The notes under the pieces were generated by a model. That model saw nothing but the letters and a program-made list of their open reading frames with translations. It searched no databases and was not told where the DNA came from. From NCBI GenBank assembly GCA_019722365.1, contig JADFUC010002118.1, positions 1 to 64,000 of the forward strand: DNA of 64,000 nt, in the 5' to 3' direction. This DNA is from Lithospermum erythrorhizon. Its lineage: Eukaryota; Streptophyta; Magnoliopsida; Boraginales; Boraginaceae. The number at the start of each line of letters is the position of its first letter. The stretch's first letter is position 1. The position numbers and the translations under genes are program-made. Below are positions 48,873 to 61,289 of the stretch, in pieces.

Positions 48873-49963
48873 CTTGTTGGTGTTCTTAAACGTATAATCA
48901 AGTTCTAAACTTAACGGATCACAGATGAAAATGCTACAGTTAACAAAAATAATAAATGAGTGCTTCTGAGTGTGCCTTTATGATAGATTCATGTCCAAGT
49001 AGGCGAGTGAAGCGCTCACAATACTCAAGCAGTGTCTCTACAAGATTTTCGGACCAGAATCAAAGATGAAGACAAACTAGGCAAACACTGCGAGGGTTTT
49101 GGTTGGGATGGAGAGAGTTTTTGATTTCATGTAAATCAAAAATATGAGCACTAGTTTTTGTTGTCTTGAATTAGAAAAGCCGCTTAAATAGGCAAACACT
49201 TTCGAGAGTTTGAGGAGATAAACTCCTCAGAGAATACTCATCTATCCGCCCAAACCGCCCCATTAGAATTATAGGGTTAGATTTTTCCGATCGAATGTTT
49301 CCTTCATGTTTCCTTTGAACTCGGGAAGTTTACCTTAATACATTTATTATATAGTTAGATTTCTTTGTTTGTGTGTGACCTCTTATGACAGATTATTTAG
49401 GAAGTAATATATTAATTAATACTATTAACCGACTATTATATTGTATATAGATTCTGGCGGACCCTAGTAATAGTAACCCCTAATGTATCGTTAAAATCCC
49501 CATAGAAATACTAATTGTCTAACAATTAATATATATTGAACTCACATATATTTATATATAATTTAAATAAGGAAATCGGTTATGCTGACCCAAATTGTTC
49601 CAGCGGGCATTTTATGGTCGGATGTCTCGTTTTCCAAGACTCCCGCTGCTTTCTTGGGCGGTTGATGTGGCACCAAACAGATTTCCTTCGTCACGGGAAT
49701 TTTTGGGGTGACTTTGGTAAGAAGTGTGTACAGGCTTCTCGCACCGGGGAATTTCCTTGGTGATGGGCGAGGTTAATGTGATATCGGTTCCTAAGCGGTA
49801 ATGGCACAAATCACCCTCAACTCCGAGGGCCAAAAGAATTTACCGATTTTATCGGTTCTGAATCCCTACTGCCGAGATTACACTTATACTCTTCATTTTA
49901 TATACCCGATCTTATGCCCATTTATAATCCTCACTGTTACAAGGGCGTTTGACATGGTCAAAG
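48873..49963 (-). mobile_element. LTR scrap and flanking non-coding DNA
   Basis: 49190-49560 resembles 44040-44580 (GTGTGTGACCTCTTA, then an ATATATTAAT-rich stretch and GGCGGACCCTAGTAAT versus GAGCGGACTCTAGCAAG). This is a second minus-oriented fragment of that LTR family. 48900-49190 and 49560-49963 hold no recognised feature. Confidence 0.4.
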
Positions 49964-52467
49964 TTTAATAACCCATTCGTTCAAAAAAAATGTCGGGCCG
50001 GTGGTGGGACCCGGTGATACTATAAACTAACCCGAGATAAGATCGATGTACGAGACTAGTATTATATGGTAGTAGTTTATGTCATGAAATTTTACACATT
50101 TGAATCGGTTTAGGTGGAATTTAAATGTGAAAGTGGAGAAATTAGCAGAAACCGAGGCGGGACTCGAAGCTTTTCTTAAATATCTTCTCATCACATCCAA
50201 CACACATCATCACACAAGGCAAATCCGTCTTTTCTTCTTCTCCTTACAGCGAGATTTTCCCTTTTCCACTCCCCACTTAAAATTTTCTTCCATTTCTTCG
50301 ATTGTTGCCCCAAACTCAAAGATCGTTGGTTGAATATCTTCCCCTCATAGTCCCCTTGAATTAAGGTATGAAAGTTCATATTTTTTGGCATATTATGGGT
50401 TTTTGACATAGTTGACTTTTAGTTGACTTTTGCTAAATTAGTTACTTAGTGAATCTTGGTTTTGTTATGGGTTTTATGATGTATATAAGTGATTAATTCA
50501 TGACTTAAGTCGTTTGAGGATGTTATGAATTCGAGGATTGACTTTTCTAGGTTTCGGTTGACTTTTTGGGGTTGATATTTTATAGACTTTAAATGTGTAG
50601 GGAGTTTAATTGGGACTGTAGTTGTTGGCCGATGTTAAAATGGTGATTTAAAATTGATTAAAGCGGTTAGGTTGAAAAAGTGTTATTTTCAAGTTGAGTT
50701 ATGTCCGATATTTTGGAGTATAGGTTGTTAATTATGGACTTGAGGGTTAATTAGAATGAGCATAAGTTGATTTAAAATCAATAAGGTGAAATTCTAAGCG
50801 GGGAGATCGATTGGGTTGTGACCGGCGGGATTATTTATTAATTTTATCCGTCATTTGGAGCCGTTTAGAAATAGTTCCACTAAGAGTTGGTAACGTGTCT
50901 TAGAAGCAGATATTGTAGTAGATGCTGATATTACTTTCAGGTGTTGTTGATCGTGGTAAAGGCGATTACCTTGATTGTCAGCGAGTTTTGTGGTAGGTAG
51001 CGGAGGTGAGTACTTATCTCTCGGGTGTTCGTTACGTGCTACTTTAAATTGTGTGAACATGTCATTGTGTGTTATGATTCACGTGAGAGTGATATACATC
51101 TTGATTGTTATTGTGATTGTATTGACTGATTCGTTTGTGTGAGCCATGATATGATTGTGTGATTATATTCGTGCGTTGAAGATTGCTTGAGGTAAGTAAT
51201 AGTTGAACTCCCAACATGGTTCTTTGTGTTAGCATGTGGCACTTTTGTCGACTGCTTGATATGTATTCTGTGGCCTTGTTGGCAACATGTATTTAAAGCT
51301 TGTGGGCGATTATGTTTGACTTACTATTGTGAGATGTTTTTGTGCTTGGATATTGTTTGGGGTAGAATGATTGCAGTTATTGAGAGGTGATGAAAGTTGG
51401 GAGTTATGTATGACTTGAGTATTAGGGTTTTGATCACATGTTGGGATAATTAGGGGAGGTTAGGTGACTCTCCTTCCTTGCGGGATATGTGGCCTATTGG
51501 CCTTATACTACGGTATAAGAGGCGGTATGACTCTTTTTGATCACTTTCTAACGTAATGCGTTGTCGATTGGCCTATATTCTGTTGATATAGTTGTGCGGT
51601 TTGGCCTTATCTTCACGGTATAAAATGGAAGTGTGATCTTTTATGATCAACTTTGTTACATGCATTTGTCGATTATTGTGGCCTATACTACGGTATAAGA
51701 GAGTGTTTTTATTAAGCGGTTGATCCATTCCTACGAGGTGGAAGCGGATTGAGTATATGCATTAGAGGGTGGTATGTTGTGGAGATATGAGATAGAAGGT
51801 GATGACTAGAGTTATAGTGGTTGTTGAGTCTCTATGATTTCGTGCGGATGGTTGTGTGTGCCTTATTAAGACCTTACATTCTATCTTGACATCATGTTAT
51901 ACTGAGACCTTCTTTGGAATCTTGTCTCGTTCCGTTGGTAAGTTCACCCCCCTGTATTAATTGTTCACTAAGGCTTACGGCTTACGCCCGCACCGTTATG
52001 GGCGGCATTTTCATTTGTGCCGAGGGTTGTGACGGCTAGTTGAGCAGGGAGAGGTTGTTTGAGAGAGTTTGTTCAGTGGCTAGGTGGCGTCGGAGTAGCG
52101 AAGGGATCCTCGCGATGCGATTTTGGTGTGTCGTCAACTATTTTGATTGTTGTATTTTGTTTTCAAACTTTGGCCTTGTCGACGGTTGTCCTTTTTGTAT
52201 TGATGCAATCTTTGCCTCTCTTGGCCTTGCAGGCATTCTTGTTATTGGCTTATGTTATATATATGGAGTTGGTTGGTTAGATATCACTTTTGATGGATTT
52301 GTAAAATTTTAAAAGCATTATCATTTTGAAATATTAATGGAAATGAAATTTTGGATGAAGAGTGGTTTTAAAGCTGAGTCGTCCGTCGGTTTCAGTGACT
52401 CACAGTGTTAGAATTATGATGATTCTCACCTCGGGCGGCCGACACACAGGGCTGAGTGGGTCTATTA
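49964..52467 (+). repeat. 5' LTR of the gypsy element (about 2.5 kb)
   Basis: Begins TTTAATAACCCATTCG then an A-run, parallel to TGTAATAACCCGTTACG plus A-run at 56002. Contains GGTGGGACCC, the pyrimidine-rich leader (50200-50340), the palindromic sub-repeat block (51480-51720) and ends in GAGTGGGTCTATTA before the primer-binding site. Confidence 0.8.
51480..51720 (+). repeat. Palindromic sub-repeats in the 5' LTR
   Basis: Units contain CTTATACTACGGTATAAG (51502-51519), a diverged copy near 51600 and CCTATACTACGGTATAAG near 51682, separated by TGATCACTTT or TGATCAACTTT-like spacers. Confidence 0.75.
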
Positions 52468-52471
52468 ATTT

Positions 52472-52482
52472 TGGTATCGAGC
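52472..52482 (+). other. Primer-binding site of the gypsy element
   Basis: TGGTATCGAGC, initiator methionine tRNA type with one A missing, followed by TTAGGTTT as in many plant elements. Confidence 0.75.
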
Positions 52483-52579
52483 TTAGGTTTCGGATTGGGT
52501 TATCTATTAAGGCTTGTTTTCGTGGTCGTTGTGAGTGGTGTCTTTTTCTTGAAAGTCCGAGGAGTCCTTTTCTTTTGTT

Positions 52580-54060
52580 GCGTAGACTTCAATGAGGATG
52601 CCACCCGAGTTCGTGGTAGGGGTAGAGCAAGGAGGTCTTAGGGTAGGCCGAGGGCCGGTGGTAGGGCATTTGATGTCAGTACGGCGTGGACGGCCGAGGT
52701 GGGAGGGTCCCGTTCTTCGAGCATGTTGAGGAGGAGGAGGTAGACATCGTAGAGAAGGGAGTGTAAAATGCTCGGTGGTGAAAGCGGCGGAGAGTCGAAT
52801 TCCAAAGTAGTTGTTTGACCGGTTTTACGAAGAGATCCTCAGTTTCCGAGAGGTTCGCCGGGCTTGAGCTATACAGTTCGTCAGGACGTGAAGTCCGTCT
52901 TTTGAGCCGATGCAGGGATTGTGGGCGAGATGAGGTGAAGTTTGCTGCCCATAGACTTCACGAGAGTGCCGGAAATATTTGGTAGGAGGAGAACTTTGAG
53001 AGTGCGTCCTTGACTGAGAGGGAGATCCGTGTTTCACAGGAGGCGATTTGTTGAGCTCTTCCGGGAGAATTATTGCTAGGAGACCAGCATGGCGCTTTGG
53101 AGAGAGAGAGGCTGGCGAGGGTTGGGGAGTCGGTGGAGGTGCGAGATAGTTCGGTGATATGCCCGACTTCTGATGTTTTATCAAGTAGAGGCGAGAGGGA
53201 TCCATAGGTTACAGGATGGGTTGGCGTGGGAGATCGTCACCCGGTCTATTTGATGGTTTTTACTAGTTTACATCTTCACGAGGAATCCAGCCCTAAAGAT
53301 GGAAATGGAGTTAAGCGAGCGAGGCGAGTGGATCGGAGGGCTGGCACGAGACTTTCGAGTTCAGTAGTACTACTAGCTACAGAGAGTTTAGGCGAAAGAC
53401 GGACGGCGAGTAGGTCACGGCGAGTTGCTTCGGTGCTCAGAGGCGATTCGCCCCGAAGTTATTCGACGCCGCTCCTTACTGGCGGTGAGCTTTGCGAGAT
53501 CCGGGTAAAGGATCCCGAGTAGTCTTCGAGGGTTCGGGCTCCGTTGATACCGTTGCGGTCGGATTGAACGCAGGCGGCGGGGGTTTCACCGGAAGAGGGT
53601 GGCGATATGTTATCGATTCAGCCGGCCCGAGGACATCTGGCGAGAAGGATTGCCAGGATTTCTTAGAGAGAGAGAGGTGCTAGTACGGTGCCCGGTTCAG
53701 CGCGAGGCGGGTATCAGAGTCGTGGTGAGTCGTTTTAGCGGCCCGTGGAGACGAGGGGATATGGAGGCTGGAGGACCTCGAAGAGAGTCTTTGTGGGGCG
53801 GCCCGGCCGAGGCGGAGCCCGGTCGGGGAGGGAGGCGAGATTCGGCCGTTCTTCGTCGGGAGGCACGGGATACCCAGTGGTGGCAGGTACATTCTTTGTG
53901 ATATTGAGGCTAGGGTGGCAGTGCAGGGCTCACGCATTCTTTTTATTTCTCGAGTTTTATTTTTTGCATTATCTGTTGTGTGCCTTTGCACATTCGAGCT
54001 TGAGGTTATGACACGATAAAGAGGTCGGTTTTAGTTGGAGCTTGTATTTAGAACTTTCCT
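52580..54060 (+). pseudogene. Decayed gag-like region of the gypsy element
   Basis: Opens with an Arg/Gly-rich MPP-type start near 52595 (RVRGRGRARRS), as in many plant gypsy gag proteins. It is G-rich and frame-broken through 53900, with segments such as PVVAGTFF near 53870 suggesting the gag-protease linker. No zinc knuckle could be confirmed. Confidence 0.45.
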
Positions 54061-55690
54061 TTGATTGTATGTGGTGGGTTGTTGTCTGGCGATTTACTTC
54101 CATTTAGTTTCGATTTTGACCTTATTTTGGGTATGGATTGGTTGGAAACATGCTGTCGTAACATTATTGATTGCCATCGGAAGGAGATTACTTTTTGGGG
54201 TTCGGGGACACGGATATCCGATTTGTGGGAGATAGAAAAGATTACGCCTTCGAGTTTGGTGTCGGCATAAAGGGCTAGGAGGTTGATTCGCGAGAGAAAG
54301 GGTGTATTGGGTTCTTGGGGTATGTGATTGATTTGAATAGAGAGGCGAGATTAGAGGATGCGGGTTGTTAGAGAGTTCGAGGATGTTTTCTGAGGACTTG
54401 CAGGGTACTTGAGAGAGGAGATCGAATTTGCTATTGAGGAGATTTATTAGGGTATGGCACCAATTTCTCTCTCTTCCAAGTACCGGATGGCTCCGACAAA
54501 GTTGCCGAGGCTAGGACTCGATTCTGAGGAGTTCTTGGAGAAAAGAGTTCATCGAACCGGGAGTGTAGAGTGCGCCCCGATTGTTTGTGAAAAGAGGATG
54601 GTTCGATGAGGGCGTATTGACGTATAGGCAGTTGAATAAAGTGACCGTTAAGAGCGATACATTGCCGAGAATTAGCCCGATTTGTTTGATCGGTGAAAGA
54701 TGCCAAGGTGTTCTCAAGATTGATTTGCGGTGCGGTTATCATCGGTTGAGGATCGAGGAGGATATTCGAAATCATTTCGATCTCGTTATGGACATTATGA
54801 GTTTATAGTGATGCGATTTAGATTAATGAATGCACCGGTGGCCTTTATGGATTTGATGGGCAGGGTATTTGGGAGTTTTGGATGAGTTTGTGGTGGTATT
54901 CATTGATGATGATACAGAGGAAGGAGAGAACATGAGGCATTTGCGAGATCGATGTTTGAGGACGCTAAGAGCGACACAGGTTATTGCCAAGTTTTCCAAA
55001 TGTGAGTCTTGGTTGGGCGGAGTGCAATTTCTTCTAGGGCATGTTATTTCAGCGAGGGGTATTTGTGATCAGAAGGTGGAGGTTGCTGAACAATTGGGGC
55101 GTCCGAGTGTGAGCGAGGTTAGAAGCAGGAGTTTCTTGGGGTTAGGCTGAGTTGTCGGGGAGATTCATCAGGACTTTCTTTGGTATCCCTTACTTCATTG
55201 ACCGGAGTTGACGAGGAAAAGGGGAGTTCCGTTTATTTGGGATGATGATTGTGAGGATTGTTTCAAGTTCTAAGGGAAGTTGACTACGGCTCCAGTGTTA
55301 GAATGCGATGCGGTTCTAAGGGCTACGTGATTTATAGCGATGCCGCATCGGGGGGCTTGGGGTGTGTTCGTCTCTTGAGGGTGGGAAGGTGATTGCCTAT
55401 GCTTCCGACAATTGAGGAATCACGAGGAAGAACTATCCGACCACTTGGTCTTGAGCTAGCGGCGATAGTCTTTCGCGTTGAAATTGTGGAGACACTTGCT
55501 CACGTATGGGGTTAAATGCCAGTTTTTTCTTGATCATAAGAGTTTGAAGTATCTTTCGGCCAGAGAGAGAGATTTGAATTTGAGAGCGAGAGGAGGTGGA
55601 TGGAGTTGATCGATTGATTATGAATTGACTATTAGTACCACCAGGGAAGGCAAATGTCTTGGTAGCCGATCTTGTTGAGTAGAAAGAAAT
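54061..55690 (+). pseudogene. Decayed protease-RT-RNase H of the gypsy element
   Basis: In order: FDLILGMDWL (54108-54150), the C-terminal end of the aspartic protease; an RT start with PISLSSKYRMAP-like and LTYRQLNKVTV (54610-54660); [13 protein letters not shown] (54718-54757); [10 protein letters not shown] near 54850; FVVVFIDDDTEEGENMRHL at 54889-54945, with FIDD as the catalytic box; AKFSKCESWLGGVQFLLGHVIS (54990-55056); and RNase H segments AYASDN near 55398, LDHKSLKYL near 55540, RRWMELIDYE-like near 55600 and GKANVLVADLVE near 55655. Many stops and frameshifts separate these. The motif set matches plant chromovirus-like Ty3/gypsy elements. Confidence 0.85.
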
Positions 55691-56001
55691 CAAAGGACCC
55701 GGAGAGAGATGGCTTGGTAGGGAGTGATTTTGATGTCGTGCTTGACGGGGAGATTTTGCCCATATGAGGGGTTGACCAATTCTTGTGGATCGAATCTTAG
55801 AATTGCGGCTTGACGGGATGAGAAGGCTGTTGCTCGTGCCCGATGTGAGAAATAGAATCAGAATCGGATTTCCGCGGTTAACGAGTGGAGTTAGTAATTG
55901 CTTTTTATTTTTGTATAGATATTTGATTTTGTGTTATTATATATTCTTCTTGGTTGTTGGGGTTGTTAAATTTTAGAATTGGTACGTGGAAATGAGTAGA
56001 T

Positions 56002-58161
56002 TGTAATAACCCGTTACGTTAAAAAAAAAAATTAAAATTTGATTAGGTGGTGGGACCCACAATTTGATATAAATAACCCCGAGGAATAAGATCGTGCGAG
56101 ATTAATATTATATGAGTAGTAGTTTACATGTCATGGGAAATTTTACATTTGAAATCGGAGTTTCGTTGAGATTTAAGTCACGGAAGGGAGGTGGAGAAAT
56201 TAACCGAGACCGAGAGGGACTCGAACTTTTGTAGCTATCGCCTCATCCCTATCCAACACATCATCACACAGGCAAAATCTCATGCTTTCTTCTTCTTCTT
56301 GGCCGAGATTTTCCCTTCCACTCCCCCGCAGGGAATTTTCTTCCGTTTCTCTTCGATTGTTGCCCCGAACTCAAGATCGTTGGTTGAATATCTTCCCCAC
56401 TCATCAGTCCCCACTTTAGTTAGGTGTGAGTTCCGAATCTTTTTGGGATGTTTTTGGGTTTTGTTAAGTTGACTTTTAGTTGGCGTTGCTAAATTGAATT
56501 TTATGATGAATCTTAGTTTGTTATGGGTTATGATGTATATAAGTGATTTATTTAAGCGACTCTGAAGGTTGTTTGAGGATGTTATGATGGGGTTGGCTTT
56601 CTGGGTTTTTGGGGTTTGATATTTTATAAGACTTCATTAATTGGGACACTTGTAATTGTTTATGATGCAAATGTTTAAGTGATTAGCGGGTTAGTTGAAA
56701 AATTGTTTATAAAGTTAGGGGTTGTCATTCTGTTTTGGAGTATAAGTTGTTAATTATGGACTTGAGGGTTAATTAGGGGCTGACTTATAAGTGATTTGGA
56801 ATATTAAAATAATAAGATTGGAATTCACAATGGGGGAGATGGGTTGGTTTGGGATTATTTATTCGTTGTTTATCCGTCATTTTAGACACGTTTAGAAATA
56901 GTTCCACTAGAGTTGGTAGCGTGTCTTTGACATGAGATATTATGAGGTCTTGATATTGAGAATTTCACAAGGTGTTTTTTGTTAGGCGTTGATCGTGGTA
57001 AGGGCCGATTACCTTGATTGTGTCAGCCACAGGAAGTTTTGTTGGTAGCTAGCGAGGAGGTGAGTACTTATCTCAAGATTCCGTTACTTTTAAATTTGGC
57101 CTTTGAACATGTCATTGTGTTATGATTCGTGAGAGTGATATACATGGTGTTGGCACGCTGATTATGTGGGTTCATTTGTTATGATTTGGCTGTGATTATA
57201 TTATGTGGCGTTAGTGCTTGGTAAGTAGTTGAGACTCAGCATATTCTTGTGTTATGTGGCCTTGTCGGCCTTGTTATACTACCTTGTTTGGGATTAGGTG
57301 ACTCTCTCAGCGCGGAGATATGTGGCAGCCAATGCCCGCTACTTTCTGATTTATAAGCGTATGACTTCTTTTGATCACACTACGTGACTGCATTGTCGGT
57401 GGCAGCCCCTATCTACGGTATAGGCATGCGGTTTTAGCGCTTTTTGCCACTACATTTTCGGCGGTATGAATCTATGATAAACGCTGCTTTGTGTGCATAC
57501 GCCCGGTGTACATACTACAGTATAGCTATGCGATTTGACACCCATACTTGATATATCGCGGTATTTTGTGGCGGGGTTGGTCCATTCTCTTTAACGGAGG
57601 TAGACGGATTGAGTATATGCGCATCGGAGGTGGTATATTGTGGGAATATGAGAGATAGAGGTGTTATTTAGAGTTATGAAAGTGGTTGGTAGTGCCATGA
57701 TTTTCTAGATGATTTGTGTGCTTGGCTGGGGCGCTACTATTTACCACTCTTCGGCCATGTTCACAAGCCTTTGCTTTGAGTCGCGGCCCAGCATGACTTT
57801 AGTATTAGGTAGTAGCTAGGTGAGCATCGGGTAGCCAGGGAAGGGATCCTCACGTTCGATTTATGTGGCTAGTCATTTTTGTGTTGTACTTTGTTTTCAG
57901 GCTTTAGCCTTGTATTAAATCTGAGTCTTTCTGTGGCCTTGCTGTTATTAAGGTTATGTTATATATATATGGGGTTGGTTGAGTTGGAGATATCACTGAT
58001 AGTTTGTAAATTTTAAGCTGTTATCATTTGAGAATATTAATAAATCCAAATTTTTGGATGCAATGAGTTTTTTGGGCTGGGCTAATTCCATCGGTTTAAT
58101 GACTCTGGGTGAATTATAAGAATCGCCACTCAACATAGCTACGTAAAGGCTTTGTGGGACA
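56002..58161 (+). repeat. 3' LTR of the gypsy element (about 2.16 kb)
   Basis: Colinear with 49964-52467: start motif, GGTGGGACCC block, leader 56215-56400, GTTGACTTTTAGTTG block, sub-repeats 57290-57560 and a GTGGGACA-like end. About 340 bp shorter through internal losses. Confidence 0.75.
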
Positions 58162-61100
58162 GGATGATCTGTCTTCCAGGGGTTCATAGGCAAATTGAAC
58201 TGTGCAGTCTTGAGGCATGGCATTTTCATTGATTATGAAATCCATACTACTTTTGATCCAAAAAGGTGGTCAGCACAATCCCAAGCACATACTAGCTGTT
58301 TGGTATTTGATTCCATTCGGTGAACACCTAACTAGGGATGATGCAATACGATTATTTTCAGGGGCTTGTGGGGTTTCCTTATTTGGATGGCTAAAACCTA
58401 AGCAGAATAACATTAGATTCTTGGTATAATCCAGCATGGTTTGTTTACGTATAGTAACAATAGATGTATATTTTACCTCTGCGGGGCTAAATCTTTGGCT
58501 TAGAATCCAGCATGCCAAGCCAGTGACATTGAGGCAGATACCGACTCAGCTGGAAATCGCTTTTAACGAGCGTGGAAAAGTCAAAGCCCTTCTGCTTGCG
58601 TACTGTACCATGATTTGATTGGCCCAGGTGTCTAGTTAACGTGTTCTTTGATAGCGGCTTTGTATTTTATGCGCTTATTCTTAGAGTCAGTACATTTGAG
58701 GTTGCTTATTGGATGCTTGATTCTGAGCATTAAGCTGTTTTGGATTATGGCAATCTTTGCTCAGGGATACTAGTTTTGGGCAGCTTTCGGATCATCATGG
58801 TCAAGTGCTTGTCTCAGGCTTGCTTTACTCACAACTTCTCCATATTGTGATTGTACTTTCGATTTCTATGTTATTGGTTATTTCATTGTGCTTATACTTA
58901 TTACTTGAACAAGTTATTTGCTTTGTTTTGTCAGGTTCATGTTAGAATTCCCAGCTGGGAGACCGACAACCGTCTTTTTGGTTTGGTACTTGATAAATGC
59001 AAATCCACTTTTCCATTGCTCTTCTGTCCCATTGGATAACTTTCTAATGTAGAAGGGGTGCGTTTCTTTGGAAGATTATTTAGTAGGCATTCATCTTAGA
59101 TCCACAGTTGAATGCTTTCATGATGTAAACATAACTCAACTTGTTGAGCTCATTGATATGGGTCTCATGATTCTGGGAAAGGATTGGGGCAAAACCATGA
59201 TCCCTTCTATAGAGAGGAGACATTTTTAACAAGATTTGAGGAGTAGTTGTGATATTATCTAATTAGAATATCTTATACATACTAATTTGCACATGATGTG
59301 TAGCTCCCACTGACCTTCTTGTCTATACAAGAATCTAGTTTCCTTTATTGAACTCAAACGCTTTGAACTGTTCAGTAAATCGTGTGTTTATTAACCATTG
59401 TAGATCCGGATGATCTAAAAACATTTCCATTTCATTAATCATTTGTACTTCTAGTAGTTATTTATTCGTTGATAGACTTGTTATCTTGGAGTAAATATGT
59501 TGTTCTAATCGTATTTGAGTATATTGAAACTATTTCGGATCTCATATCATCGTCATTATTTGTCTATGGTTGTGTCCTTAGAAAGCATCACCTTTTGTTA
59601 GTATTACCATTGAAGCAACAACAAGTTCAGGTTCATCTTATTATATGTCAACAGTTTGACTTGGATCAAAGTTTATAAGATTTTGAACCTGAATATTATG
59701 AAATAATTCCATATCACATCTTTATGTGATGTTCTAGTTATATGTTTGTGAGTGTGTGAGGTAAATTGAGGTGAATATGAATTACGAGCTTTATTAGGTG
59801 AATCTGGTTCATCTAATGTATGTGTAACTCTTTAACAATTTTAAGGAATATTCAATATTTATACTAGTCAACTCTCAATCAAACTATTCAAATGTTGTTC
59901 TTGTATTTCCAAAAATATAGTAACGAATATAAACACTAAATTATTTTACTAGTAATGAGAGTGCTTGTATTCTCATAAATCTCGATTTATGATTCTAAGC
60001 AAATATGTTGCTTTTAACATTTAATTCTAAGCTAATGAAAGATTATGAGATCATGAATTTTAAGTGTTGTTCACATTTTTAATCATATCATTTGAAACAT
60101 ATGATTCTAAAGATTCCATCTGTACGATCTTTTGATAACGTGATCATACTTTTATAATTCATATAGTGTTAGGAGATGAGATTTCAAGTTACTTTACTTG
60201 AATTCTTATGAATACATACTATGATAAATTCATGGTGAATTACCGTAATATAATGGAGATATTGTATAGTTTGTGACTTTTATGTAAGATTAATAGATAA
60301 CGAACAGATTAATCTTCGATACATAAAAACAAACATCCATGTTCAAAATAAAAGCGAAAAGACATTCCTAATCAAGCAGGAAGATAACTAGGCGATTAGG
60401 TAATAAAATAGTAGTCTAAAATAAAATGATAAAAAGTTGGATACTCTGGTGTGCGTCAAATAAGCTCGGTGGTGCATCTTTCTGACCAGTCTTACTCTAA
60501 CACCTTTTATTTCAAGAAAAGAATGTCGGTATGGATAATATCGCTATTGCTAGTATCGGAAATATTAGTATCTCGAGTCATAATATGGAGTGTACCTCTC
60601 CAAAGACGGATGCATTGATGCTATCGCGTCTCGATCCATATGGAAAAGTCGTCTTATATTTCAGCCAATGACCGAAGTAGTTGGAAGTAGCCGTCTGTCT
60701 CTTTCCCTTTGCTTTTTCTGTATGACTTGTAACCAAGGCTGCGAGTTGAGATCTTAGGGGGCATCTCCTCATCCTTGCATATTATCTCATGGAGTGCGAT
60801 TGATACATTCTTCGTCTACATATACGTTATATCCAACGAGTTGGTTACACTTGCAAGGATAGGTACAGAATGTATCATGGCTAGCTTAGGAAGATAGGTA
60901 TTCAGTCGGGTAGCTCTATCAATCACAAATCATCTCTTCAATGTGATACAACATTGAAGACATCATGAGCTCTTGACTCGAGGCTGCGTCGACCAAATCA
61001 CGATCGCCAATAAATGCTTCTCCTCGTCGGGATCGAATCGCGGATTTTGGGGAGCTCGTTAAAACACATACTCGGTTAAACAAGTGAGTTAGAACCTTCC

Positions 61101-61277
61101 TAAAAACCTCGACCATATATGAAAATTATGGTTTGTCAATACATCTCTTGAATCGGTCGAAAAACACTTTCCTTTGGGTAAATGGGGACTAAATGCGAAC
61201 TACAGATATAAAGAACAACTTAATCTACATGTCACTAAAATATTCTATAATCAAGATATTAGAATCATTATACTAGT
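58162..61277. other. Unassigned region right of the gypsy element
   Basis: Between 58162 and 59250 base composition is more balanced and several frames of 60-70 residues occur (58217, 58436, 58757), but no family is recognisable and no exon structure links them. It could be an old gene fragment or unknown repeat. 59250-60300 is AT-rich and featureless apart from the stem ATCACAT/ATGTGAT near 59714. 60300-61277 might be the minus-strand interior of a retroelement whose primer-binding-like site is at 61278; its short frames carry no diagnostic motif. Confidence 0.4.
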
Positions 61278-61289
61278 GTTCTGATACCA
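61278..61289 (-). other. Possible retroelement primer-binding site
   Basis: Minus strand TGGTATCAGAAC, one mismatch from the initiator methionine tRNA complement. It predicts a minus-strand LTR starting at about 61290 and extending right. Confidence 0.45.

Larger units (their letters stand above)
49964..58161 (+). mobile_element. Ty3/gypsy retrotransposon, short-LTR form, integrase-less and decayed
   Basis: LTR (49964 to about 52467), primer-binding site at 52472, a 3.5-kb interior with gag-like, protease, RT and RNase H remnants in the right order, then a second LTR (56002 to about 58161). A full interior for this type would add about 2 kb of integrase and chromodomain between RNase H and the 3' LTR; here only about 300 bp separate them. 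The right end is blurred, and the flanks CAAAG and GGATG do not form a target duplication, so the 3' end may be truncated or rearranged. Confidence 0.8.

Noticed and set aside
52825..53991. Frames of 98-126 residues on both strands in the G-rich gypsy gag region
   Set aside because: GC-rich decayed gag gives long frames by chance on either strand; none continues through motif-bearing sequence.
56002..58161. A 5-bp target duplication for the gypsy element
   Set aside because: The flanks CAAAG and GGATG do not match, and the right LTR end is uncertain, so none is claimed.
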